Shown here: positions 6,697 through 12,022 of the stretch, one piece after another
Position numbering within the stretch: the stretch's first letter is position 1
How the letters are laid out: the number at the start of each line of letters is the position of its first letter
Source of the DNA: Bacteroidaceae bacterium
Lineage (GTDB): Bacteria; Bacteroidota; Bacteroidia; Bacteroidales; Bacteroidaceae
Length of the DNA stretch: 12,022 bases
Direction of reading: 5' to 3'
Assembly (NCBI GenBank): GCA_021443405.1
Contig: JABUUA010000042.1
Span: forward strand, 10,533-22,554
Notes under the pieces: model-generated
The model's input: the letters and a program-made list of their open reading frames with translations, nothing else
Databases searched by the model: none
Told to the model about the DNA's origin: nothing
Program-made: the position numbers and the translations under genes

Positions 6697-7278
6697 ATGC
6701 GGTTCTTTCGCTTCACAGATACTAAAAAGAACATCCAAGACCTTGTTTTGGAGACCCGCAACTATGTGGGTCTCCAAAAGCAAGTCTATACGCAAGAGTT
6801 CTCCCACAGGCTGAGTCAGTTGCTTTCTTCGCTGGCCGTACTGGCCATCGGCATTCTTTCGGGTGGCATTGTACTTTTATTCTTCTCCTTCTTCGTTGCC
6901 TATCTCATAGGCCAATACACGGGCAGCACCGCCCTGGGCTTCGGCTGTATCACGGTGGTCCTTGTGCTGGCGTTGGTCATTATTTGGCTGAACCGAATGA
7001 ACTGGATATGCGCGCCCATCGCCCGATTGGTGGCCGAGGCCTTAAGCAACGGACAGGACGAATACGACACAACGCTGCGCACGAAAGCTGACGAAAGCAA
7101 AAACCGCATCAGCCAGCTGACGCAACACCTCGTCGGTCCGAACTCATCGACGGAACAGGGCGCTGAGAACATCACCCGACTTGCCTCGGGAGGCATGCTG
7201 CTCTACCGCGGCTTCCGCATCGGTCTGGCCTTGGTGAGCGCCTACCGCCTCGTATTTGGCAAGAAACGAAGCAAATAG
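6697..7278 (+). CDS. Holin-superfamily-III-like (DUF1469) membrane protein
   Basis: This 193-residue membrane protein has two clear hydrophobic segments: about 46-71 (SLAVLAIGILSGGIVLLFFS and on) and about 80-98 (FGCITVVLVLALVIIWL). The intervening turn, YLIGQYTGSTALGFG, and the layout match the phage_holin_3_6/DUF1469 family. Chromosomal members are not phage lysis proteins as far as is known. The soluble C-terminal part (about 105-160) is hydrophilic, and a third hydrophobic or amphipathic segment lies near the end (about 166-187). It starts with zero spacing after the YtxH-like gene, so translational coupling is likely. The pairing of these two families recurs in Bacteroidetes, which suggests a joint membrane role; this last point is from memory. 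Confidence 0.8.
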   Translation: MRFFRFTDTKKNIQDLVLETRNYVGLQKQVYTQEFSHRLSQLLSSLAVLAIGILSGGIVLLFFSFFVAYLIGQYTGSTALGFGCITVVLVLALVIIWLNRMNWICAPIARLVAEALSNGQDEYDTTLRTKADESKNRISQLTQHLVGPNSSTEQGAENITRLASGGMLLYRGFRIGLALVSAYRLVFGKKRSK

Positions 7279-7282
7279 AGGA
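7277..7282 (+). promoter_or_regulatory. Shine-Dalgarno-like site for the 65-residue ORF
   Basis: AGAGGA overlaps the TAG stop of the holin-III-like gene and lies 6 bases before the ATG at 7289. This supports ATG 7289 rather than the in-frame TTG at 7256 as the start. Such a clear purine-rich site is unusual for the genes in this window. Confidence 0.55.
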
Positions 7283-7288
7283 CTGCAC

Positions 7289-7486
7289 ATGAGCGACGGC
7301 AATTTCAACCGCAGTCTGCTGCCCAGCACTCCCTACCGCAGCGGCGTGAAAACCGGCAAAGCACTGGCGAACGCCCACGCGCAACAGGTTTTCGCCTCTC
7401 TTCTGCAAGAAGAATTCCCCAACCTCGACGCCGCCACGCTCAACCGACTGTCGGATGAGTTTAAGCGCCGAATCCACACTTTATGA
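7289..7486 (+). CDS. Small hypothetical protein, third gene of the YtxH/holin-III operon
   Basis: I do not recognise this 65-residue protein. It is soluble and has no signal peptide or membrane segment. The N-terminal part, MSDGNFNRSLLPSTPYRSGV, is probably unstructured. A likely helical region follows (about 21-62) and includes KALANAHAQQVFASLLQEEF. It begins 10 bp after the holin-III-like gene with an AGAGGA site in front, so it is probably translated from the same mRNA. A longer version from TTG 7256 would overlap the upstream gene by 23 bp and seems less likely. The operon position suggests a cytoplasmic partner of the two membrane proteins; this is inference only. Confidence 0.7.
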   Translation: MSDGNFNRSLLPSTPYRSGVKTGKALANAHAQQVFASLLQEEFPNLDAATLNRLSDEFKRRIHTL

Positions 7487-7513
7487 CTGAATCGCTGATT
7501 CGAGGTTAACCCA

Positions 7514-7553
7514 AAATCGGCTAACTTCAATTCGGCTAATCCCAAATCGGCTA
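7514..7553. repeat. Three 15-bp-spaced TCGGCTA units
   Basis: Three near-identical units, ATCGGCTA, TTCGGCTA and ATCGGCTA, start at 7516, 7531 and 7546. They give an imperfect 15-bp tandem repeat in the 64-bp gap between convergent genes. The last unit overlaps the cysK stop codon (7551-7553). There is no hairpin with a T-tract, so no terminator is called. Confidence 0.6.
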
Positions 7554-8480
7554 CACAGAAAAGAGCTCCGTAGAAAGATAGCGCTCACCCGTGTCGGGCA
7601 ACAGCACCACGAGGGCCTTGCCCGTGAACTCAGGCCGTCGCGCCACGGCAATGACCGCGTGAAGGGCCGCTCCCGACGAAATGCCCGAGAGAAGTCCCAT
7701 ACGAGCCAAGCGGCGCGCGCGACGCATCGCATCTTCGTCGGCCACCGGAATTATCTCGTCCACAACGTCCCGACGGAAGTTGTCGGGAACGAAATTCGCC
7801 CCTATCCCTTGAATTTTGTGCGGACCGGCCGTCTGTCCGGCTAACACCTGACTTGTGGCGGGCTCTACAGCAACGGCTCTGATTGAGGGTTTGAGAGCTT
7901 TCAGCCCCTCGGCCACACCGCACAAGGTTCCGCCCGTGCCCACGCCAGCCACGAAAGCGTCCACCTCGCCGTCCGTGTCGTCCCAGATTTCCCGGGCTGT
8001 GGTCAGTATGTGAATCTTCGGATTGGCGGGGTTGCTGAACTGCAGAGGCATCCACGAGCCGGGATTCTCCGCCACGATTGCCTCCGCCCTGGCGATGGCG
8101 CCGTTCATGCCCTCGATTCCGGGCGTCAGCACAATTTCAGCCCCGAAAGCCGCCGCAAGCCGGCGACGTTCAATACTCATGGTGTCGGGCATGGTGAGCA
8201 CCACGCGATAGCCCTTCACAGCGCCCACCCAGGCGAGTCCCACTCCCGTGTTGCCGCTCGTGGGCTCCACGACGAGTCCGCCGGGTTTCAGCACTCCGTC
8301 GCGCTCGGCCTGTTCTATCATCGCCAGCGCCACGCGATCCTTGGCACTGCCGCCGGGGTTGCGGGCCTCCACCTTGGCCAGCAGGCGAGCCTGCAGACCT
8401 TCCTCGCGCTCTATATCGCCCAGTCGAACCAGCGGTGTGTGGCCGATAAGTTCCGTTACATTCTTATATATGTGTCCCAT
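7551..8480 (-). CDS. cysK: Cysteine synthase (O-acetylserine sulfhydrylase)
   Basis: This PLP enzyme makes L-cysteine from O-acetyl-L-serine and sulfide. From ATG 8480 it has 309 residues, the normal family length, and begins MGHIYKNVTELIGHTPLVRL as expected. NPGGSAKDR (41-49) carries the PLP-binding lysine K47. TSGNTG (74-79) is the substrate loop, GTGGT (about 181-185) binds the PLP phosphate, and GLLSGISSGA (about 262-271) holds the serine near the pyridine nitrogen. A 22-residue N-terminal extension from an upstream TTG is rejected: it would cross the promoter and adds nothing conserved. A CysM-like preference cannot be excluded from motifs alone. It is transcribed divergently from the double-hydrolase gene. 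Confidence 0.95.
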   Translation of the reverse strand: MGHIYKNVTELIGHTPLVRLGDIEREEGLQARLLAKVEARNPGGSAKDRVALAMIEQAERDGVLKPGGLVVEPTSGNTGVGLAWVGAVKGYRVVLTMPDTMSIERRRLAAAFGAEIVLTPGIEGMNGAIARAEAIVAENPGSWMPLQFSNPANPKIHILTTAREIWDDTDGEVDAFVAGVGTGGTLCGVAEGLKALKPSIRAVAVEPATSQVLAGQTAGPHKIQGIGANFVPDNFRRDVVDEIIPVADEDAMRRARRLARMGLLSGISSGAALHAVIAVARRPEFTGKALVVLLPDTGERYLSTELFSV

Positions 8481-8487
8481 AGTTCGA

Positions 8488-8495
8488 CAAATGTA
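8488..8495 (-). promoter_or_regulatory. -7 element of cysK, very close to the start codon
   Basis: On the minus strand TACATTTG fits TAnnTTTG. Its downstream edge is only 7 bases before the cysK ATG, so the predicted transcript has almost no 5' leader. It lies in the left arm of the inverted repeat 8488-8502/8522-8536. Confidence 0.5.
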
Positions 8496-8528
8496 CGAAA
8501 AAAAACTCTTTTTTACGACTATTTTTCG

Positions 8529-8536
8529 TATATTTG
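8529..8536 (+). promoter_or_regulatory. -7 element of the double-hydrolase gene
   Basis: TATATTTG followed by C is a strong match to TAnnTTTG. It lies 25 bp before the ATG at 8562, predicting a leader of about 20 nt. No clear TTG is visible about 20 bp upstream. Confidence 0.55.
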
Positions 8537-8561
8537 CCCCTAACAAACTAATTCAACTACC

Positions 8562-10289
8562 ATGAAACGACTTTTATTTCTGCTGGCAATAATCTGCAGT
8601 TTGCAGAGTTACGCGTGGGAGCGCGAACTGATTTGGCCCAAGGGGAAAATGCCCGACGCCCAGGCTCACCAGATTGCGGCCATGACCGACGAGGCAGGGT
8701 CGCCCAAATTCAAGGCCGACGACCACCGCGTGGCTTATCTCGAGTGGTTCGACCGTCCCGCCAAAGAGCGCCACAAGGGCGCTTGCATGATTTTGATTTC
8801 GGGCGGCAGTTACTACAATTGTTGCGACACTTTCCTTATCAAGCTTTGGCGAGAACGACTGACCGCCGAGGGCATCCAGTGCGTCAACTTCGTCTATCGG
8901 ACGCCGCGGCCCGAAGGTCTCCCCATTTATCAATCGGCTTGGGAGGACGGACAGCGCGCCGTGCGGAAAGTGCGCAGCGAGGCCAAGAAACGCGGTTTTG
9001 ACCCCGAGAAGATAGGTGTGATTTCCATGTCGGCCGGCTCGCATCTGGCCATGCTTCTGGCGGCGAATTCGCTGACGCCGGCCTACGAGGCGGTGGACAA
9101 ACTCGACACCGTGCCCTGCCACCTCAACTGGGCCATCGTCAACGCGCCCGCCTATGTGACCACCGACGGCGAGACGGGCACGGCCGCCACACGACAAGGC
9201 TACGGGCCCGACGTTCGACTGTCCGACGTGTTCCAGTTCGACGCCAAGACCTGCCCCGTCAGTCTTCACCACGGCGGCGAGGACCCCTACACTCCCAACG
9301 GAAGCACACTCATCTATCGACAGTTGCGTCGAAAGGGAATCCCCACGGAACTACACCTCTATCCGCGCCGCAGCCACGGGGCTTTCGGTCTGGAGCGGGG
9401 TATCGAGTTCCTGCGCCAGATGGCGTTCTTAGGACCGCTCTCGCCCGAAGAAGACCTCATGCAGCGCTATCCCAGCGACGCGGCGCGGCGCGACGTTGTG
9501 ACGCAGGACGTGTGGCCCGAAGGCAAAATGCCTGACGTTCAAGACCACCAAGTGAAGCCGTACATCGAATGGCACTTCCCGAAAGAACTGAAGACCAAGG
9601 CCATACAAATCATCTACAGCGGCGGAGCCTACGAAGGGAACGGCCTGGACGGCTTCGAGGTGACGCCAGCCCGCCGCCGACTCAACGAACTGGGAATGAC
9701 CGTGGTGACGCTTCGCTACCGCACGCCGCGCCCCAAGGGACTGGCCAAGCACATCACGGCCTGGGAGGACTTGCAGCGGACCGTCCGCCTTGTGCGCTCG
9801 CAAGCTGCGCAGTACGGGCTCGACCCCGACCAGATAGGAATCATGGGCAGTTCGGCCGGCGGACATCTCACGCTCATGGGCGTGACCTCGGCGCTGCACC
9901 AGTCATACTTGCCCATCGACGACGTGGACCGCCTTCCGTGCCACGTGCAGTGGGGCGTGGGCATCTATCCCGCCTATGCGCTCACCGACGGCGCCGACGG
10001 GCCGAACAAGAACGGGGGGAACGGCGACGGCGACGTGCTGGTGGAGGACTTCAGTTTCGACCTGCGGACAGCCCCGACGCTCTTTGTGCACGGCGACGCC
10101 GACATGTATTCGGTGATGGGTTCGGTGGCCACGTGGGAGAAGATGCGGGCCGTGGGCGTTCAGTCCGAGCTTCACACGCTGGCGCTTCGCAACCACTGCT
10201 TCAACCGCACGGCCAGTCCGGGCACAGGCAGTTACACCTATCTGGAGCGAATAGCCGACTTTCTGCACGACCTGAAGATGCTGCCCTAA
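8562..10289 (+). CDS. Secreted tandem alpha/beta-hydrolase (putative carbohydrate esterase)
   Basis: This 575-residue protein has a signal peptide (MKRLLFLLAIICSLQSYA, likely cut after A18) and two homologous alpha/beta-hydrolase domains. Domain 1 (about 22-290) and domain 2 (about 315-575) share the opening WP(K/E)GKMPD, the oxyanion-type SGG(S/A)Y, the segment YRTPRP(E/K)GL, AWED-QR-VR-VRS and the nucleophile region. Inferred triads are S157 (ISMSAGSH), D241 (GGEDPY) and H272 (RRSHG) in domain 1, and S431 (GSSAGGH), D514 (HGDADMY) and H545 (LRNHC) in domain 2. Domain 1 has serine in place of the first glycine of GxSxG. The LWP-type opening and SGG motif resemble acetylxylan and feruloyl esterase-like enzymes, so a role in deacylating glycans outside the cytoplasm is inferred. 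The substrate is unknown. G+C is high (41 of 60 bases at 9781-9840). Confidence 0.85.
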   Translation: MKRLLFLLAIICSLQSYAWERELIWPKGKMPDAQAHQIAAMTDEAGSPKFKADDHRVAYLEWFDRPAKERHKGACMILISGGSYYNCCDTFLIKLWRERLTAEGIQCVNFVYRTPRPEGLPIYQSAWEDGQRAVRKVRSEAKKRGFDPEKIGVISMSAGSHLAMLLAANSLTPAYEAVDKLDTVPCHLNWAIVNAPAYVTTDGETGTAATRQGYGPDVRLSDVFQFDAKTCPVSLHHGGEDPYTPNGSTLIYRQLRRKGIPTELHLYPRRSHGAFGLERGIEFLRQMAFLGPLSPEEDLMQRYPSDAARRDVVTQDVWPEGKMPDVQDHQVKPYIEWHFPKELKTKAIQIIYSGGAYEGNGLDGFEVTPARRRLNELGMTVVTLRYRTPRPKGLAKHITAWEDLQRTVRLVRSQAAQYGLDPDQIGIMGSSAGGHLTLMGVTSALHQSYLPIDDVDRLPCHVQWGVGIYPAYALTDGADGPNKNGGNGDGDVLVEDFSFDLRTAPTLFVHGDADMYSVMGSVATWEKMRAVGVQSELHTLALRNHCFNRTASPGTGSYTYLERIADFLHDLKMLP

Positions 10290-10575
10290 GCCGACGAAGA
10301 GACCCACTCCGCCACAAGGCGATGACGACCGACGGCCGCGACGGCACTCCCACGACTGGAATCGCTGCTTCTCGGGGGGAGGGGGATATCCTTTTAAATT
10401 TGAGCGATTTGAAAGATTCGGATTGCCGGGACAGAGCAACACCGCCATGTATTCGCCGCACATCATCGGCCAGTCCATTTTCCCGTTCATGCCGAAGACA
10501 CCAAGGCCGTCCACCCCATCGTACGGCAGCATTTCGTCGGTTTTTTCGAGGCAGCTTCCATTTCGCCTCTCATTG

Positions 10576-10594
10576 TGTCAATCTGTCAAAGAAC
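10576..10594 (-). promoter_or_regulatory. BoxA-like rRNA-leader motif without rRNA
   Basis: On the minus strand the sequence is GTTCTTTGACAGATTGACA. It closely resembles the GTTCTTTGACATATTG segment found in leaders of Bacteroidales rRNA operons (recalled, not searched), which includes a boxA-like core. A TAACTTTG element lies upstream on the same strand (10659-10666), about 65 bp away. No 16S rRNA follows within the window. Confidence 0.45.
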
Positions 10595-10658
10595 GCTCGT
10601 CGAAGTTTTCGCTCGCACACGCTTGGCCCTGTCGCGCCTGAGTTTTACTCCGATGGTG

Positions 10659-10666
10659 CAAAGTTA
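10659..10666 (-). promoter_or_regulatory. -7-like element upstream of the BoxA-like motif
   Basis: On the minus strand TAACTTTG, followed by CACC, matches TAnnTTTG. No TTG is seen at the expected -33 distance. With the BoxA-like motif downstream it could drive a short non-coding transcript toward the hydrolase gene, antisense to its 3' end. Confidence 0.35.
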
Positions 10667-10730
10667 CGGCAAGTTGACGGACCGCTGTCCGCATTCGTCC
10701 GTTTTTGGCCGAAAAATGTCGGATTCTGCC

Positions 10731-10760
10731 GATAAGTGGTCATAAGTGGCGATAAGCGGG
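10731..10760 (+). repeat. Three 10-bp near-tandem repeats
   Basis: GATAAGTGGT, CATAAGTGGC and GATAAGCGGG are consecutive 10-bp units differing at a few positions. They lie upstream (on the minus strand) of the -7-like element at 10659-10666 and just before repeat copy A (10804). No function is evident. Confidence 0.6.
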
Positions 10761-10803
10761 ATGAGCGTTCGGGGAAGGTGCCAAAAAGGATGCCCCCCAG
10801 AAA

Positions 10804-10890
10804 GGGGTGTCCCAAAATAACTGACTAAACTGACCCTAACTGACCCTGCTCCGCAGAGCATCTCGCTGGATGCCCGACACGGCGGAAACG
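10804..10890 (+). repeat. Modular dispersed repeat, copy A (inverted, longest form)
   Basis: It begins GGGGTGTCCCAAAATAAC, continues through three AACTGAC-type units ending in CTGACCCTG (to 10848), then GAGCATCTCG (10856-10865) and GGAAACG (10884-10890). Copy B (11002-11041) has the same blocks in the same order on the opposite strand but lacks the intervening pieces. A small hairpin (GCTCcgcaGAGC) falls in one of the pieces missing from copy B. Confidence 0.8.
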
Positions 10891-10892
10891 TA

Positions 10893-10901
10893 GGGGGGGG
10901 G
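10893..10901 (+). repeat. Homopolymer of nine G
   Basis: A run of nine G residues lies just after repeat copy A. Such runs are prone to slippage, but no open reading frame or promoter spacing that would make it a phase switch is visible. Confidence 0.7.
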
Positions 10902-11001
10902 ACGATGCGGGAGGAAGAGGGCGGATGGAGTTGAATATCACGGTTTTCTTCGTATGGTTATGTAATGATGTTTCGAACAATCCGATGCGCCTCTCTTGCC
11001 T

Positions 11002-11043
11002 CGTTTCCGAGATGCTCAGGGTCAGTTATTTTGGACACCCCAC
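11002..11043 (-). repeat. Modular dispersed repeat, copy B (short form)
   Basis: On the minus strand it reads GTGGGGTGTCCAAAATAAC, then TGACCCTGAGCATCTCGG, then AAACG. It has a single AACTGACCCTG unit, where copies A and C have three AACTGAC-type units. It lies 18 bp past the stop codon of the orphan gene and is a direct repeat of copy C. Confidence 0.8.
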
Positions 11044-11061
11044 TATCCTCAAGCCAAGGAA

Positions 11062-11760
11062 TCAAAGAACGGCGGAATTATCGTTCGGTATTTCTATTTG
11101 ATTCTTGCAGTCCAGACGATAGTAAGGGAGTCCTGTTGCTGTTACAGTTTGAACATTCTTACCTCTTTTTATTACTTTCTTTACGTTGGTAGAAATCTTT
11201 TCCAACTCCACCTCTGCCAATTTTCTTATACACAAATAATCCAAGACCATATCAATATAGTCTTGCAGATTCAACTCAACATTGAAATCACATAATGGTA
11301 AAATCATGCGGTCTAACTGATGTCCATTTCCTTGAACCTTATCTTTGGGCATAGCGCAGATGTAATATGTTGGAATAGAAAGATGTTTGCACATTTGCTC
11401 ATGAAAAATCCACAATGTTAGGCAGCCGTTTTTTACGCGATATACGACGTAACATCCTTCTATAAAATAAGGACTTCGAATCACACCGTTTTCGTCGTCT
11501 AATTCTTTAAGCACATCCATGTGGTAGGGTGTCAACCTCATACAGTATTGGTCCATGATTTCGATAAATGATTTGGAAAACACTACCAAATCGCGACAGT
11601 TTCCTTTTACCAAGGACAATTCTTTCACGGCGCTTTCTCTATCAGAATCAACAACACTTCCCATTTTGTTAAACCAATTCACAATACTTTGAGGCAGGTC
11701 TCGATTGTCGAGATTAAATAAATAATTGAACAATGTGCTTTCGTTAATATTTGTCTTCAT
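11062..11760 (-). CDS. Orphan AT-rich hypothetical protein
   Basis: I do not recognise this 232-residue protein. From ATG 11760 it begins MKTNINESTLFNYLFNLDNR and has no signal peptide or membrane segment. It appears to be a folded cytoplasmic protein with mixed helix and strand. Visible features are six cysteines without metal-site spacing, a hydrophobic strand-like YFIEGCYVVYRVKNGCLTLWI (about 98-118), an acidic helix DYIDMVLDYLCIRKLAEVELEKI (about 167-189), and a basic tail region VKKVIKRGKNV (about 193-203). A 26-residue extension to 11838 is possible but would contain the likely promoter. It is much poorer in G+C than its surroundings (21 of 60 bases at 11281-11340, versus 41 of 60 inside the hydrolase gene), which suggests horizontal acquisition. 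Direct repeats B and C flank it. Confidence 0.7.
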   Translation of the reverse strand: MKTNINESTLFNYLFNLDNRDLPQSIVNWFNKMGSVVDSDRESAVKELSLVKGNCRDLVVFSKSFIEIMDQYCMRLTPYHMDVLKELDDENGVIRSPYFIEGCYVVYRVKNGCLTLWIFHEQMCKHLSIPTYYICAMPKDKVQGNGHQLDRMILPLCDFNVELNLQDYIDMVLDYLCIRKLAEVELEKISTNVKKVIKRGKNVQTVTATGLPYYRLDCKNQIEIPNDNSAVL

Positions 11761-11805
11761 AGATTTATGGGTCGATAGTGAATTTCGCTTACTATGTTGT
11801 AGCGA

Positions 11806-11813
11806 CAAATTTA
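11806..11813 (-). promoter_or_regulatory. Candidate -7 element of the orphan gene
   Basis: On the minus strand TAAATTTG matches TAnnTTTG. It lies 45 bp before ATG 11760 and so predicts a leader of roughly 38 nt. Its position favours ATG 11760 over the upstream in-frame ATG at 11838. The gene therefore carries its own Bacteroidetes-type promoter. Confidence 0.5.
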
Positions 11814-11884
11814 CAAAATAATTTTCAAATCGGCTCATTCAACCAGCAAAAACATCGAACACAGACCTATAAAATGCCATCCGA

Positions 11885-11940
11885 CCGAGAGGCTCAGGGT
11901 CAGTTAGGGTCAGTTTAGTCAGTTATTTCGGACACCCCAC
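11885..11940 (-). repeat. Modular dispersed repeat, copy C
   Basis: On the minus strand the start is GTGGGGTGTCCGAAATAAC, followed by the same series of AACTGAC-type units as copy A and then GAGCCTCTCGG. Over about 44 nt it differs from copy A only near the CCC/CCG junction. It is a direct repeat of copy B and an inverted repeat of copy A. Confidence 0.8.
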
Positions 11941-11967
11941 GGGTCGGGTTCTCCCTCCCCCGTGGGG
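11935..11967. repeat. 9-bp GC-rich hairpin at the edge of copy C
   Basis: CCCCACGGG (11935-11943) pairs exactly with CCCGTGGGG (11959-11967) around a 15-nt loop. The left arm is the outer end of repeat copy C. No T-tract follows on either strand. From here to the window end (12022) I see no gene. Confidence 0.65.
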
Positions 11968-12022
11968 GCGCCAGCGAGGTCGAGCGTTGATAATGCTCGG
12001 CATCGATGGTGGGTGCAGTGCT

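Larger units (their letters stand above)
8488..8536. promoter_or_regulatory. Inverted repeat spanning two divergent promoters
   Basis: The left arm CAAATGTACGAAAAA (8488-8502) and the right arm TTTTTCGTATATTTG (8522-8536) are inverted copies with a single mismatch, separated by 19 bp. Each arm contains the -7 element of one of the divergent genes (cysK to the left, the hydrolase to the right). Whether this is simply two similar promoters back to back or an operator for a dimeric regulator cannot be decided from sequence. Confidence 0.6.
10290..10803. other. G+C-rich non-coding stretch after the hydrolase gene
   Basis: No convincing gene is present. Open frames here are low-complexity or run antisense into the hydrolase gene. 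What can be seen is a G-rich run (about 10375-10386), a TTTGAGCGATTTGAAAGATT stretch, an rRNA-leader-like motif on the minus strand (10576-10594) with a -7-like element upstream of it (10659-10666), and three 10-bp near-repeats at 10731-10760. No terminator was identified for the hydrolase gene. Confidence 0.6.

Noticed and set aside
6697..7278. A phage lysis holin implying a prophage
   Set aside because: No other phage genes are present. The holin-III/DUF1469 family is widespread on bacterial chromosomes, and this gene sits in an operon with a YtxH-like gene.
8481..8546. A 22-residue N-terminal extension of cysK from a TTG
   Set aside because: It crosses the inverted repeat and promoter, and the family N-terminus MGHIYKNVTELIG begins at ATG 8480.
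9903..10532. A 209-codon minus-strand frame beginning MLPYDGVDGLGVF
   Set aside because: Most of it is antisense to the second hydrolase domain. The part outside that gene is low in recognisable motifs. A short peptide from the BoxA-like transcript cannot be excluded but has no support.
10423..10641. A 72-codon plus-strand frame after the hydrolase gene
   Set aside because: It needs a TTG start, has no promoter or ribosome-binding site, and its sequence overlaps the BoxA-like element on the other strand.
10804..11938. A classic insertion sequence
   Set aside because: The inverted repeats A and C would suit IS ends, but no transposase is encoded between them, no target-site duplication is visible at the outer edges, and a third copy lies inside. 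A non-autonomous element remains possible and is listed as a finding.

Overview
The window looks like chromosomal DNA from a Bacteroidales bacterium, most likely Prevotella or a close relative. This is inferred from three things: several intergenic regions carry the Bacteroidetes -7 promoter element TAnnTTTG, clear Shine-Dalgarno sites are scarce, and the housekeeping gene content fits. No database search was possible, so the taxonomic call rests on pattern recognition.

Layout. (1) Positions 1-679 hold no credible gene. This stretch is packed with short interspersed palindromic repeats, two long hairpins, GTTAGAC-type short repeats and a 39-bp direct repeat (1-39 and 615-653). (2) Positions 680-6294, minus strand, form a housekeeping cluster read right to left: a SPOR-domain lipoprotein, ruvX (TTG start), def, a large TPR protein and thrS. 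The first four are closely packed and probably co-transcribed; thrS may also have its own promoter. (3) Positions 6490-7486, plus strand, form a compact three-gene operon: a YtxH-like small membrane protein, a holin-superfamily-III-like (DUF1469) membrane protein and an unrecognised 65-residue protein. It diverges from the SPOR gene across a 195-bp region with promoter-like elements facing both ways. (4) cysK (minus) and a secreted protein with two tandem alpha/beta-hydrolase domains (plus) diverge from an 81-bp intergenic region whose two -7 elements lie in a 15-bp inverted repeat. (5) Positions 10290-12022 look like accessory DNA: a G+C-rich non-coding stretch with an rRNA-leader-like motif on the minus strand, three copies of a modular GGGGTGTCC...AACTGACCCT repeat, and an AT-rich orphan gene (minus) bracketed by two of them.

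How the parts work together. The minus-strand cluster covers translation (ThrRS charging, N-terminal deformylation), rRNA maturation or nuclease function (RuvX/YqgF) and envelope biology (the SPOR lipoprotein and possibly the exported TPR protein). The YtxH/holin-III operon is a small inner-membrane module of unknown biochemical role. CysK makes cysteine. The double hydrolase probably removes ester groups from glycans outside the cytoplasm.

The least explained parts are the two repeat-rich ends. At the left, a palindromic repeat family shows a paired base change between copies. At the right, a different repeat family appears in expanded and contracted forms around a gene whose base composition differs strongly from its neighbours. 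I saw no tRNA, rRNA, CRISPR array or recognisable transposase, and no convincing intrinsic terminator.
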